From contig JAEZLR010000014.1 in the NCBI GenBank assembly GCA_023415205.1, positions 1 to 10,798 of the forward strand: a stretch of 10,798 bases of DNA, in the 5' to 3' direction. The notes under the pieces are model-generated. The model was not told the origin of the DNA. It searched no databases and worked only from the letters and a program-made list of their open reading frames with translations. The position numbers and the translations under genes are program-made. Below, piece by piece: positions 1-7,383 of this stretch. Origin of the DNA: Bacillota bacterium (GTDB lineage Bacteria > Bacillota > Clostridia > DSM-8532). The stretch's first letter is position 1, and every line of letters starts with the position of its first letter.

Positions 1-82
1 AGCGAAGCGGAACGACCAGGCCAGGCGCGTGCCGGCTAAAAGCAACGTCCTGTTGCTTTTACCTCACTCGACCTGCACTCTC
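1..82 (+). repeat. 82-bp edge direct repeat, left copy
   Basis: This segment matches 10717-10798 in the same orientation at 79 of 82 positions by my hand alignment. The differences are G47/A10763, C72/T10788 and G75/A10791. It contains a perfect 10-bp dyad (TAAAAGCAAC at 37-46, GTTGCTTTTA at 52-61) around a 5-nt loop. That dyad has the symmetric A-run, stem, T-run layout of a weak bidirectional terminator, lying downstream of the leftward operon. The T-run is only four long and is followed by GC-rich sequence, so the terminator role is unproven. The repeat is cut by the window edge and its true left boundary is unknown. Confidence 0.9.
37..61. terminator. Symmetric hairpin in left repeat, possible weak bidirectional terminator
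   Basis: A 10-bp perfect inverted repeat (37-46 with 52-61) with loop GTCCT has AAAA leading and TTTT trailing on both strands. It lies about 125 bp past the stop codon of the leftward operon, with no better terminator seen in between. The same hairpin recurs at 10753-10777 with loop ATCCT, so it may simply be a structural part of the repeat. The short T-run weakens the terminator call. Confidence 0.35.
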
Positions 83-166
83 GCATGACAACATTCATCT
101 GCTCCTGTGGATGCATATCAGATTTAACATCATGGCCTATCTACTGTTTTGAGACAGCCCCTTTTT
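83..166 (+). mobile_element. Insertion-sequence end remnant (left), transposase tail plus terminal repeat
   Basis: The segment ends in TTTTGAGACAGCCCCTTTTT (147-166), which is exactly the reverse complement of 10539-10558. A plus-strand frame reads ...FNIMAYLLF and stops at TGA (150-152) inside this motif. The right-edge copy has the same arrangement, ending NIMAYYESNF-stop. GAGACAGCCCC-type ends with the transposase stop codon overlapping the terminal repeat are common among insertion sequences of Bacillota. I cannot name the family with certainty. Further upstream the similarity between the two copies is weak and gapped. Only the tail is present, so the left piece looks degenerate. It points right, towards the gene cluster. 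Confidence 0.55.
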
Positions 167-186
167 TACGTAATTCCTCCCAATTA

Positions 187-3100
187 CTATGGGTTTTCCC
201 TTGTGTATGCACCGAAGGGCTCGCTCAGAGGCCCCTTGCGTCCATCCTTACCGACGGCCCGTACACAGTACCAGTAAAGTGTATGGCGCTGAAGTCCGGT
301 ATCTACGAAGCGACCTTGGGCGTATTCCTCAGGTTCTACCCTTGCAATCAATGTGGAGTCATCGGCGATAAAGTCCTTTTCATTAGAGCGGTATAGCTCA
401 TAATGGGAGAGTTCCTCACGGGAGCAGTGCCCCCAGAGAAGATAGAGAATCTCACAATTTTCCCCGCTGGCGGCACAGGGGGCGGTAATCAGGTTCGTCT
501 CCGCACTCCCTATAGTGAGAGGATCGCAGGGGGTATCTCCTCTCATTTTGAGAAAGATCCTATCCCTGGCGAGCCTTAGGGTTGAGAAGGCGGATGAGGT
601 CTTCACGGCGGGCTTTTCGTCAATGGTCTGGGGTACAAAGCTGCTACAATCTTGAAGCTCTGATTCAAAGGCGGATATCTTGCCGTAAAGCCGTGCAATG
701 ATACCATTTCCATCCTCGGCACGCTTGAGGGCAACCAGACGTGCATCAGACCTTATGAAGCTCTTCTCTGGGGGAAGAGTGTTTTTACTTTCAGTGTCCG
801 TTTTTGCGATCAGAACTGGGTTTGCCAGACGCTCGGCAAGCTGTGCAAGGCCGGCAGCTTTGTAATTACCACTGTAGGAGTAAATTGAGAAGCGGAAGCG
901 GAAATGCAGATGGCTGCCACCGGAAAGATGCTTTTGCAGAAAGTCATTTGCCAAATAGACATAGACCGCGGAGCCATCGCCCGGTTCTGAGTAGTCCGAC
1001 TTGTCCGGATGGATGTGGTCGAATTCCACGGCTTGGCTGTCCAGCTCGATAAGTCCCACGCCGAACTCTGAGTTTTCCACACAGCAATACTCATGGGCAA
1101 CCATAAAGGTATCCGTACCGTGTCCGGTGATATCCTTGGCATATTCGGCTTCGATACCACCCAGATTGCAGATGCGGCGGCAGTTTTCCACTTTAAAGGG
1201 GAAGGCGGCATAAAGATATCGTTTGTAGCGGTCATTGTTAAACATATCACATACATGATTGAGGCGGTTATCGATATCTATACGCTTTTCCCATGCAGGA
1301 AGAGTAACGGTCTGAATAATTTCCGCTTTTGAAGTAGGCTCTTGCGTATGTATTTCCACAATGGTTTTGTATTTGCCTTTCAGAACTCGGAAGGAGGCGG
1401 ATAGAGGAGTGTGGAAGCTTTCATGATTGTTATTGGTGTACATGAGCCGATTGCATGCCCCGTCATTTATGAAACGTTTGAGTTCCTTGTCGAATATACG
1501 TTCCATTGCGCCGTCGGGAGAAAATTCAATGCGGTAGTAGGCATTTTCTATGACGGGAGGCCCATCGGGAACTATAATCTCCGGATCAGCCTTCTCAAAG
1601 CGCTCCATGGGGATGGTCTTGTAGCCGAAAGCTGGGATGTTCTCCAAACACTCGCCGTCCGATGTGATAAACTCAAGGCGGGGCAGAGCAGTAGGGTTAA
1701 AGACGATGACGCGCTCACCTTCTCCGGTGATTTCTCCGGCAAGGGCATCAAGGGCGGCAGCGGTTTCTTCTTTGGCAATCTTTCCCGCGCTGACTATCCA
1801 TGAGCGATGCTGCATCCATGTCTCATATACTCTGCGGCCTTGGTAAGCACCGCAGCCGTAAGAGTGCTCGTCGTTCAGAATCAGGGATAGCCACGCCTGG
1901 GTGAAGCGCTTGGCTGGATAGGTATAATCGCCATAGAGAGAAGCAAGTACAGCAAACTTCTCTGCGGTGGCAAGACTGCGGTCAGCTTCAAATTTTTCAG
2001 ACAGCAAATTGGCTGCTGAAAAGGGCAACAAGAACCAGCCACCGGTAATATCGCCGCGCAGCACAGGTATTTTGCCGCTAAAGCGTTTTTTGACAAGCTC
2101 GAAGGGTTCATCGGGATTGCCTAGCAACCGGATAACGGGATAGCGATATTTATCATTCCAGTCCTTGATCTGATCTACAAAACGGCGATCCGGCTCTTTA
2201 TCGTCGGTGTAATTCTCCACAAGCCATACATCGTATGGCCAGCGTTTTTCCATTTTTTCCAGCTGAGTGGCGAGCATATCTTCCATGTGATCGGTAGGTA
2301 GACCATCATCAGTAGGCAGGCCGTCAGGAAGAATACCCCAATGACTGCCGCCAAATACATACTGGGAACTGCCCCAGACCAACAATCGTTTGTTGTCGGC
2401 CCCTTCCCACCAAAAGAGCATGGGAAGATTGGATTCATAGCGTATATCGATCCGGGAGCCACCGCCACTGTTGCCCGGGTTATCCACTACGCCGGGAATG
2501 GAGCGGGTGTTTCTCCATGTCTTGGAGGGGATGGGCGCCCACTGGTTGGGGGCAAATATGATATTCTCGTAGCCTGCATCCGCATAGGGGTGTATTATCT
2601 GCCAGGGGATACCGTTTACGTCGATGGCTGCCATGGTTTTGCTGGTGATAGCCCATCTGTCACTCAGCCATTTGCGGCTGAACGTGCTGCGGCACAGTTC
2701 TTCCAGACCGTAGGTCTGCATAAAGTTTCCTGCCGTACCGGCGCACACGCCCATCTTGCCTTTTTTGATGTATTCCTCACAGATATGCTCAGCGGCAGCA
2801 GTACCGCGTTCAGCTTCATAATTGCCCCAGAACCAGGTGCCCTCCATCACATAGCGATAGCGGCTCTTTTCGTCTCTGTCCTCGGTTTCATCACATAGCC
2901 TTGAAGCCATATCTACGAAACGGGCACTGTTATGTCGCTGGAGATAGGGGGAGTTGTGGAGGCCGATGTCGGTGTGGGAGGAGACCATGACATAAAGGGT
3001 CCATTCACGGGGCTTCTTCCACTTAGTGCTTAGTTCTGCGGCGGGGGTGCCATCGGTGTAGGTCAGGGTTACACGAGCGGTGAAGTCATTTTCAGGAGGG

Positions 3101-3300
3101 TCAAGCCAAAGAAGGATACTGCCCTCACCGCCATGGAGGCCTATACGCTGCTTATCCAGTACGGATCTGCCTGTGTCCGCATCCGAAATACTCAGAAGAT
3201 AGTGACGGGCAGAATCGGTATGGGCGGAAATGACCACGCGCTGCTTACCGTCAGCATTGATGATTGATACCGGAGAAAATTTCAAATCGAAGATTTTCAT
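187..3300 (-). CDS. GH38-like alpha-mannosidase, multidomain, cytoplasmic
   Basis: This 1037-residue protein most likely hydrolyses alpha-mannosidic bonds. Residues 1-98 look like a beta-rich N-terminal domain. A GH38-type barrel follows, with HTDIG (His109, Asp111) matching the family's metal-binding His-x-Asp and AIDVNGIPW (Asp227) at the place of the metal-binding nucleophile Asp. Then come a helical segment, a long beta-sandwich region (about 560-900) and a C-terminal fibronectin III-like domain (947-1037). There is no signal peptide, which suggests action on imported substrate. The ATG at 3300 is supported by AGGAGGT at 3311-3317, a 10-nt spacer. It is the last gene of the leftward operon, 29 bp after the phosphoesterase. 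The assignment to the GH38 superfamily is good. The exact linkage cannot be read from sequence, and these HTDIG-type members are far from the classical lysosomal and Golgi enzymes. Confidence 0.82.
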   Translation of the reverse strand: MKIFDLKFSPVSIINADGKQRVVISAHTDSARHYLLSISDADTGRSVLDKQRIGLHGGEGSILLWLDPPENDFTARVTLTYTDGTPAAELSTKWKKPREWTLYVMVSSHTDIGLHNSPYLQRHNSARFVDMASRLCDETEDRDEKSRYRYVMEGTWFWGNYEAERGTAAAEHICEEYIKKGKMGVCAGTAGNFMQTYGLEELCRSTFSRKWLSDRWAITSKTMAAIDVNGIPWQIIHPYADAGYENIIFAPNQWAPIPSKTWRNTRSIPGVVDNPGNSGGGSRIDIRYESNLPMLFWWEGADNKRLLVWGSSQYVFGGSHWGILPDGLPTDDGLPTDHMEDMLATQLEKMEKRWPYDVWLVENYTDDKEPDRRFVDQIKDWNDKYRYPVIRLLGNPDEPFELVKKRFSGKIPVLRGDITGGWFLLPFSAANLLSEKFEADRSLATAEKFAVLASLYGDYTYPAKRFTQAWLSLILNDEHSYGCGAYQGRRVYETWMQHRSWIVSAGKIAKEETAAALDALAGEITGEGERVIVFNPTALPRLEFITSDGECLENIPAFGYKTIPMERFEKADPEIIVPDGPPVIENAYYRIEFSPDGAMERIFDKELKRFINDGACNRLMYTNNNHESFHTPLSASFRVLKGKYKTIVEIHTQEPTSKAEIIQTVTLPAWEKRIDIDNRLNHVCDMFNNDRYKRYLYAAFPFKVENCRRICNLGGIEAEYAKDITGHGTDTFMVAHEYCCVENSEFGVGLIELDSQAVEFDHIHPDKSDYSEPGDGSAVYVYLANDFLQKHLSGGSHLHFRFRFSIYSYSGNYKAAGLAQLAERLANPVLIAKTDTESKNTLPPEKSFIRSDARLVALKRAEDGNGIIARLYGKISAFESELQDCSSFVPQTIDEKPAVKTSSAFSTLRLARDRIFLKMRGDTPCDPLTIGSAETNLITAPCAASGENCEILYLLWGHCSREELSHYELYRSNEKDFIADDSTLIARVEPEEYAQGRFVDTGLQRHTLYWYCVRAVGKDGRKGPLSEPFGAYTRENP

Positions 3301-3329
3301 GTTATGGGTGACCTCCTGCTCAAGAATTA

Positions 3330-4685
3330 TTAGGGTGCTACAGGGCGTCCGTCTGCGTCTGCAATCTGATACTGGTCAAAGGGTGTGTTTGGGAAGCAGA
3401 CATAGAAGCCCGATGCGAAAAGTCCGTCAGGGCGGCGCTCAACGATGAGGAAGGACTGCTGGGAATTGTCCTCCACAACGGGTCTTATGCCAAGAGGATG
3501 AAAGGCGGCGTTGGGTTCGCGGCAGCAGCAGCCCAGATAGGCGGCCTCTATGTAGTGGGTGCCACGGAAGAAGTAGCGCTCGTAGACATGGCTGTGTCCG
3601 TAGCTAACGCCGTTCACACCGTATCTACTAAAAAGGTCAATGAGTAATGAGCCATAATCGTTAGGATAGCTGATATTTCCTTTGGCATCCAGCTCAGGCG
3701 GACAGAGATTGCACTGTACATCAGTGCCCTTGTTGAGAAGATGCCAGTGCTGAATGACCCATTTGAAAGGCTTGTCTGTTGAGGCAAGATCGTTTTCGAG
3801 GAAGCGAAGCTGGGGACTAAAGGGAGCAATGGAGTCGGCAAGACGCCAGCCGGGCTTTTCGTATGCGCCCCAGGTTGCCCAGCGCATAATATGCAGAGAG
3901 GTAATGTGCAGATCGCTATAGTTGGCGCTGTACCAGCGTTTTCCACTGAGGCTGTAATCACCATCAGGATAGAGAGGGCGGAAGATCTGCATGCAGATTG
4001 ACCAGGTCCAGTGACTGTCGTCAAGTGCATATTCCTTATCAGTACCCACTCTCAGATCATCCACCTCGTGATTACCGGGGCAGAAGAAGGTGGGACAGTA
4101 CTGCATGAGTCTGGCTCCGTTCTGCTGCTGCATGGCAGAGAAGAAGGTCCGCCTTCTTGCTTCCTCATCCTGCCAGGGTTCGTCCAAATCTATCCACTGG
4201 TCGGCACGCCAGCTAAAGAGTGTGGCATCACCAGAGTAAAAGAGAAAGTCGGGTTTTTTTCTTCCAATCTCTCTCATTGCCTCTTCACAGGGCTGGTGGC
4301 CCTGAAGATCGCTGATCTGCGCAAAGCGGAAGGGCTCCCCGGCTGGAGGCGCCGTGTGAAAATCGTAAATTTGTGTGGATGCATCACCGCTTAAGCAGCG
4401 GTAGTACACCCGCTCGCCGGATCGGAGCCCCTGAATGCGGGCAATGCACTGCCATAGCTTCATAGGAGGGTTTTCATCCTTGATGTCGGAGTAGCCCTTG
4501 TCCGTGGCAGGGGCACGAAGGCCCTCAATTTCATATATCTGCGCCGATACACAGTAATTAAGGGAGCGGGAGCACCCATATTCCACATAGCCTGGCTCCG
4601 GTGTACTCTGGAGCCAGCAGACATTCATTTCGGTATCGGGCTTGAGTGTGAGAAGATAGGGCTCCGTAAGAAATACGCGATTCAT
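3330..4685 (-). CDS. Calcineurin-like metallophosphoesterase with N-terminal fibronectin-type domain
   Basis: This is a 451-residue predicted binuclear-metal phosphoesterase, resembling bacterial purple-acid-phosphatase-like proteins. Residues 10-112 look like a fibronectin III-type domain. The catalytic domain shows the ordered motifs SDLQ (Asp126, Gln128), SGDA (Asp153), GNHE (Asn205, His206), VIQHWH (His313) and GHSH (His364, His366). The tyrosine of the GDxxY motif that gives purple acid phosphatases their colour is Leu156 here, so this is probably not a true purple enzyme. There is no signal peptide. The reading frame stays open to 4895, but ATG 4685 is the real start. GGAGGT stands 6 nt upstream and the start overlaps the previous stop as ATGA (4682-4685), implying translational coupling to the GH76-like gene. 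Its substrate is unknown. In a mannoside operon it may remove a phosphate or split a phosphodiester on the glycan (inference). Confidence 0.85.
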   Translation of the reverse strand: MNRVFLTEPYLLTLKPDTEMNVCWLQSTPEPGYVEYGCSRSLNYCVSAQIYEIEGLRAPATDKGYSDIKDENPPMKLWQCIARIQGLRSGERVYYRCLSGDASTQIYDFHTAPPAGEPFRFAQISDLQGHQPCEEAMREIGRKKPDFLFYSGDATLFSWRADQWIDLDEPWQDEEARRRTFFSAMQQQNGARLMQYCPTFFCPGNHEVDDLRVGTDKEYALDDSHWTWSICMQIFRPLYPDGDYSLSGKRWYSANYSDLHITSLHIMRWATWGAYEKPGWRLADSIAPFSPQLRFLENDLASTDKPFKWVIQHWHLLNKGTDVQCNLCPPELDAKGNISYPNDYGSLLIDLFSRYGVNGVSYGHSHVYERYFFRGTHYIEAAYLGCCCREPNAAFHPLGIRPVVEDNSQQSFLIVERRPDGLFASGFYVCFPNTPFDQYQIADADGRPVAP

Positions 4686-5830
4686 TTTTCTACCTCCGTT
4701 TTGGAAAGCTGAAGGGCACACATGAGCCAGTTGGCCGATGTGGCGCTGGTGGTGATCTGACGGGAGACGCTGCCGATCTGACCCCAGCGGTGCTTGCTGT
4801 CGTCTGCGGGGCCACGCCAGGAAGCACCGTAGTGTCCGTCCGGGGTACGGGCGTTCTCTGCCACGGAAAAGGCTGTTCGTATCAGAGCTTTGCAAAGCTC
4901 TTCATTATAGCCGGGAAGGGAGGCATATTCGCGCACCCATTCACCCAGAAAGGTGGTGTCTGTCCAGGCGTCCCTGTCGTTGATGAAGCATCCGTCAATA
5001 ATATAGCGCTCCAAGAGCCCGCGGCCTGTATGCTCAGCCCTTTCTCTGTAAACGTCAAGTCCGACTTTTTTGTACAGAATGGCATGGATGGCCATCATTG
5101 CCATGTTGCCTCCCAGAAAGCTGGGGCTTCCGGCCTCACCGATTACGGCGGTCTGTTCGTTCAGCTCGGGGGAGTAATGTTGACCGGGAGTGCCGGAGAT
5201 ATGGAGGTCCGTCCAATACAGACCGTTTTTCCATTTTAGCATTGCCTCCATCCAGTTATAGCATTCAAGCGCAATGAGGAGGTATTTGTCCTCCTTTGTG
5301 ATTTCGTAGATATCAAGACAGGCTAGCACAATAGCTACCTGATAGAGGGACTTCCATGTACGTGTGTCCTCATACCACATGCCACCGCCCAGACCGTTGT
5401 CCATCCAACGCGCAGCGGCGGTATCCACCATGCGCTTGGCACAGCCGAGCAGCCATGGGTCCTTTTCGTAGCGGTAGAGCAGAAGATACAGTCTGGCATG
5501 CCAGCCGCAGTCATCGCAGGCATGGTGCAAAAATCCGCCGGCATCTGCCAGCTCATCCACAGAGAAGAGCTTTTTCATCCTCTCGGCTTCTAGTCGCATC
5601 CTGCTGGGAATATCGGGAGAATGAGTGGCCTGATAGTAGTTATCCATGGCGATGAGCATCATGCCCCGTTCCCAGAGGCCACCTCGCGGATCTCCCCCGG
5701 GAACCTCGGCAACAGGGATTCCTGTCCAGGTAGGGATGATACAGCCTGTATGCTCATCGCCTGTCCAGTAGTTTTTGAGAAGATCCGCGTAGGCACGGCG
5801 CGCATAGCTGTCTAGTTTTCTTTCTTCCAT
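4682..5830 (-). CDS. GH76-like alpha-mannanase-family (alpha/alpha)6-barrel hydrolase
   Basis: This is a 382-residue protein with the motif order of GH76 endo-alpha-1,6-mannanases. It has an Asp pair followed by Trp (Asp106-Asp107, Trp110; GH76 uses a YDD..W motif for catalysis), then GGGMWY at 148-153 and a WKSLYQVAIVLA helix where GH76 has YKN.ISN. A GLYWTDL stretch and an FLGGN segment follow. Classical GH76 enzymes are secreted or lipid-anchored, but this one has no signal peptide and probably acts on short oligosaccharides in the cytoplasm. I chose ATG 5830 because GAGG lies 6 nt upstream. A GTG at 5842 would add four residues but has a poorer ribosome site. The gene follows the transporter by 20 bp and overlaps the phosphoesterase by 4 bp. 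The alternative is another (alpha/alpha)6-barrel family such as the N-acylglucosamine 2-epimerases, but the DD and GGGMWY motifs favour GH76. Confidence 0.72.
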   Translation of the reverse strand: MEERKLDSYARRAYADLLKNYWTGDEHTGCIIPTWTGIPVAEVPGGDPRGGLWERGMMLIAMDNYYQATHSPDIPSRMRLEAERMKKLFSVDELADAGGFLHHACDDCGWHARLYLLLYRYEKDPWLLGCAKRMVDTAAARWMDNGLGGGMWYEDTRTWKSLYQVAIVLACLDIYEITKEDKYLLIALECYNWMEAMLKWKNGLYWTDLHISGTPGQHYSPELNEQTAVIGEAGSPSFLGGNMAMMAIHAILYKKVGLDVYRERAEHTGRGLLERYIIDGCFINDRDAWTDTTFLGEWVREYASLPGYNEELCKALIRTAFSVAENARTPDGHYGASWRGPADDSKHRWGQIGSVSRQITTSATSANWLMCALQLSKTEVEK

Positions 5831-5850
5831 GGTGTTCCTCACTCTTTCAT

Positions 5851-7188
5851 TTATGTCCGTTTGATATATTCAGGCTCCAGTTCCCTTCCCACCCGGAGTA
5901 TATAGGGAACCAGAAGAAAATATAGAACAGTCTGCAGGAGTAACAGAACCGGCACACTGGTAAAGGAGAATCCGAAAAGCGTCATGGCAGAGTCGCCCAT
6001 TGCGGCAACGACCCAGGTACCGATGCTCATGCCCAGTAAACTGCCTGCACTCCCCAGAATCTGATAAAAGGTGAGATAGCAGGTCCTATCCTCTTCGGGA
6101 AGGGCCAGATAAATCAAATTGGAATTGGTAATGCTGCTGCCCAGAGAGAGGGCGTACTGAATAAGCTTCACCAGCAGCATAACAATGAGATAGTTTTCGT
6201 GGGTCATGAGCGCATGGATGAAAAGTGCGGGGGTCGAAAAACCGATGGCCAGCGACAGAGTGATAAAGGTGCCGCGTTTCGCCATAACTTTACGCCAGAA
6301 AATACTGGTGGGCAGTATGAAAAACATGTTGCACAGATTGACCGCACTGATGTAGGAGTAGCTGACCCTCACGTCCTGCACAAGCCAGGTGTGGATCACC
6401 GAGACGGTAAGGTTGCCAATAAAGGTGAGCAGGAAATATACCGACATGGCCAGCATAAATTTGCGGCATCGGAAGGGCAGAGTCAGCGTCTGAATCAGCG
6501 AGGGGTGCTTCTCGCTGCTGCGCTGATAGACCGGCTCGGGAGGTTTCTGCAAAAAGTAGACATCCAGTAGCGCAATCAGAAAGGCGATCAAACGGGAGAC
6601 AAGAAAGGCTGTCTGTCTGGCCTCACCGGTGAAACTGTCTGTCACAAGACCGGCAGCGACTGAAAAAACACCGGAAAAAACTGTGGACACAAGAGCGGTA
6701 GCAGTAAAATATCCGCTGCGCACTGTTTTGTCTATGTAGGGCATGTGCCAGGCGGAGTAACCGGATACCGTCAAGGCATTGATTGTATTGGCGGCAAAGA
6801 TAATGGCAATCAGGCCCATCATGCGTTCCTTCTGCCCGGTAACGAGGATGGGCAAAAGGCTGGTGCCCAGAATGTTGATAACATAAAAAAGAATTCTGGA
6901 AACAGTCAAAATCGTTTTGCGCCGGGAGAAGCGTTCCAGAATTGAAGGGGAAAGAAGGGAAAAAAGACTGACTGCATGAGGCAGCAGCGTCAAAACGGAA
7001 ATACCGACGATATCAATTCCGTAGCTTCCCAGATAGCCGGAGTAAAAAACACCGGTTGTCAGGCCGTTCACGACGGCTTGAGCCATAATAGAATAGAGCA
7101 GACAGCACCTTGAAGTACTGTGCCCGTCATTTGCATGAAATACAGAACGCCACATGGAGCGCTGAATTACGGCATCAAGAATTTTCAT
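5851..7188 (-). CDS. MFS-type sugar transporter, putative
   Basis: This is a very hydrophobic protein of about 445 residues with roughly 12 predicted membrane segments. ERFSRRK at 85-91 fits the cytoplasmic loop 2-3 signature of the major facilitator superfamily. A hydrophilic central loop (about 213-243, PPEPVYQRSSEKHP) separates the two six-helix halves. It is first in the leftward operon, 20 bp before the GH76-like gene, so its likely job is import of the mannoside used by the downstream enzymes (inference from position; the solute cannot be read from sequence). The start is uncertain. The frame is open to 7413, but the leftward promoter at 7268-7296 excludes starts upstream of about 7261. 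ATG 7188 (MKILDAV) gives a family-like N-terminus but lacks a clear Shine-Dalgarno sequence. Met12 (7155) lacks one too. Confidence 0.78.
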   Translation of the reverse strand: MKILDAVIQRSMWRSVFHANDGHSTSRCCLLYSIMAQAVVNGLTTGVFYSGYLGSYGIDIVGISVLTLLPHAVSLFSLLSPSILERFSRRKTILTVSRILFYVINILGTSLLPILVTGQKERMMGLIAIIFAANTINALTVSGYSAWHMPYIDKTVRSGYFTATALVSTVFSGVFSVAAGLVTDSFTGEARQTAFLVSRLIAFLIALLDVYFLQKPPEPVYQRSSEKHPSLIQTLTLPFRCRKFMLAMSVYFLLTFIGNLTVSVIHTWLVQDVRVSYSYISAVNLCNMFFILPTSIFWRKVMAKRGTFITLSLAIGFSTPALFIHALMTHENYLIVMLLVKLIQYALSLGSSITNSNLIYLALPEEDRTCYLTFYQILGSAGSLLGMSIGTWVVAAMGDSAMTLFGFSFTSVPVLLLLQTVLYFLLVPYILRVGRELEPEYIKRT

Positions 7189-7261
7189 ATATAAAGCCCG
7201 GCAACTCAACAGAATTTCGGCGACAGCGAAATTGATGCCGCCGGGTAAGGTGCCGGGTCCG
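7189..7261 (-). promoter_or_regulatory. Structured 5' leader of the transporter operon
   Basis: The leftward transcript is predicted to start near 7261 and has about 73 untranslated nt. It contains a perfect 7-bp hairpin (7213-7219 with 7227-7233, loop 7220-7226). A flanking 7-bp pair (7197-7203 with 7251-7257, CCCGGCA/TGCCGGG) encloses that hairpin. A second GCCGGG at 7240-7245 could compete for the same partner. The partner sits 9-15 nt upstream of the ATG, where a ribosome site would normally be. I do not recognise a known riboswitch class. A regulatory role is inference. Confidence 0.4.
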
Positions 7262-7267
7262 TTGATT

Positions 7268-7296
7268 AGTATAAACATACGGTGGTTAAATGTCAA
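7268..7296 (-). promoter_or_regulatory. Leftward sigma-A promoter of the mannosidase operon
   Basis: Read on the minus strand: TTGACA (7291-7296), a 17-bp spacer, then TATACT (7268-7273). This is a full consensus -35, a 5/6 -10 and optimal spacing. The predicted start near 7261 serves the transporter, GH76-like, phosphoesterase and GH38-like genes. Its -35 lies 5 bp from the -35 of the rightward promoter, so the two probably cannot be occupied by polymerase together. Confidence 0.8.
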
Positions 7297-7307
7297 TTGG
7301 CTTGACA
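7291..7307. promoter_or_regulatory. Palindromic candidate operator spanning both -35 boxes
   Basis: TGTCAATTGGCTTGACA is a perfect 6-bp dyad around a 5-bp centre (position 7299) and consists of the two opposed -35 elements. A repressor bound here would shut both operons at once. The ROK protein at 8493 is the natural candidate ligand-responsive repressor. The dyad also arises automatically from two TTGACA boxes placed head to head, so an operator function is inference. Confidence 0.4.
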
Positions 7308-7330
7308 AAATTATTTCTGCTGAGTATAAT
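7302..7330 (+). promoter_or_regulatory. Rightward consensus sigma-A promoter of manA
   Basis: TTGACA (7302-7307), a 17-bp spacer and TATAAT (7325-7330) match consensus at all twelve positions. The predicted start is at about 7336-7338, giving a leader of about 47 nt before the manA ATG. A promoter this strong without repression would be very active, which argues for tight regulation. Confidence 0.88.
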
Positions 7331-7383
7331 GCCCTATGAAATCTGCTATAAAAATGCAGTTCAATGATAAGGAGAGAGATACA

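Noticed and set aside
170..187. Small inverted repeat GTAATT-N6-AATTAC at the end of the GH38-like gene
   Set aside because: The stem is AT-rich, six base pairs and without a U-tract in the direction of transcription, so it is not a credible terminator.
85..396. Plus-strand reading frame of 103 codons at the left edge
   Set aside because: It mixes the mobile-element remnant with antisense of the GH38-like gene's 3' end, and it has no ribosome site or family resemblance.
810..1256. Minus-strand frame of 148 codons inside the GH38-like gene
   Set aside because: It is an out-of-frame shadow of the same coding region. The GH38-like frame is continuous with coherent domains, so no frameshift needs to be invoked.
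4686..4895. N-terminal extension of the phosphoesterase frame by 70 residues
   Set aside because: It lies wholly inside the GH76-like gene, is rich in Arg, Gln and Pro without domain character, and ATG 4685 has a strong ribosome site and the ATGA overlap.
7337..7350. Catabolite-repression (cre)-like sequence TGAAATCTGCTATA
   Set aside because: It lacks the central CG and has further mismatches to the cre consensus, and the symmetry is poor.
7336..7383. Earlier ATG starts for manA (7336 and 7354)
   Set aside because: 7336 is the predicted first transcribed base and 7354 has no ribosome site. ATG 7384 has AAGGAG at good spacing.
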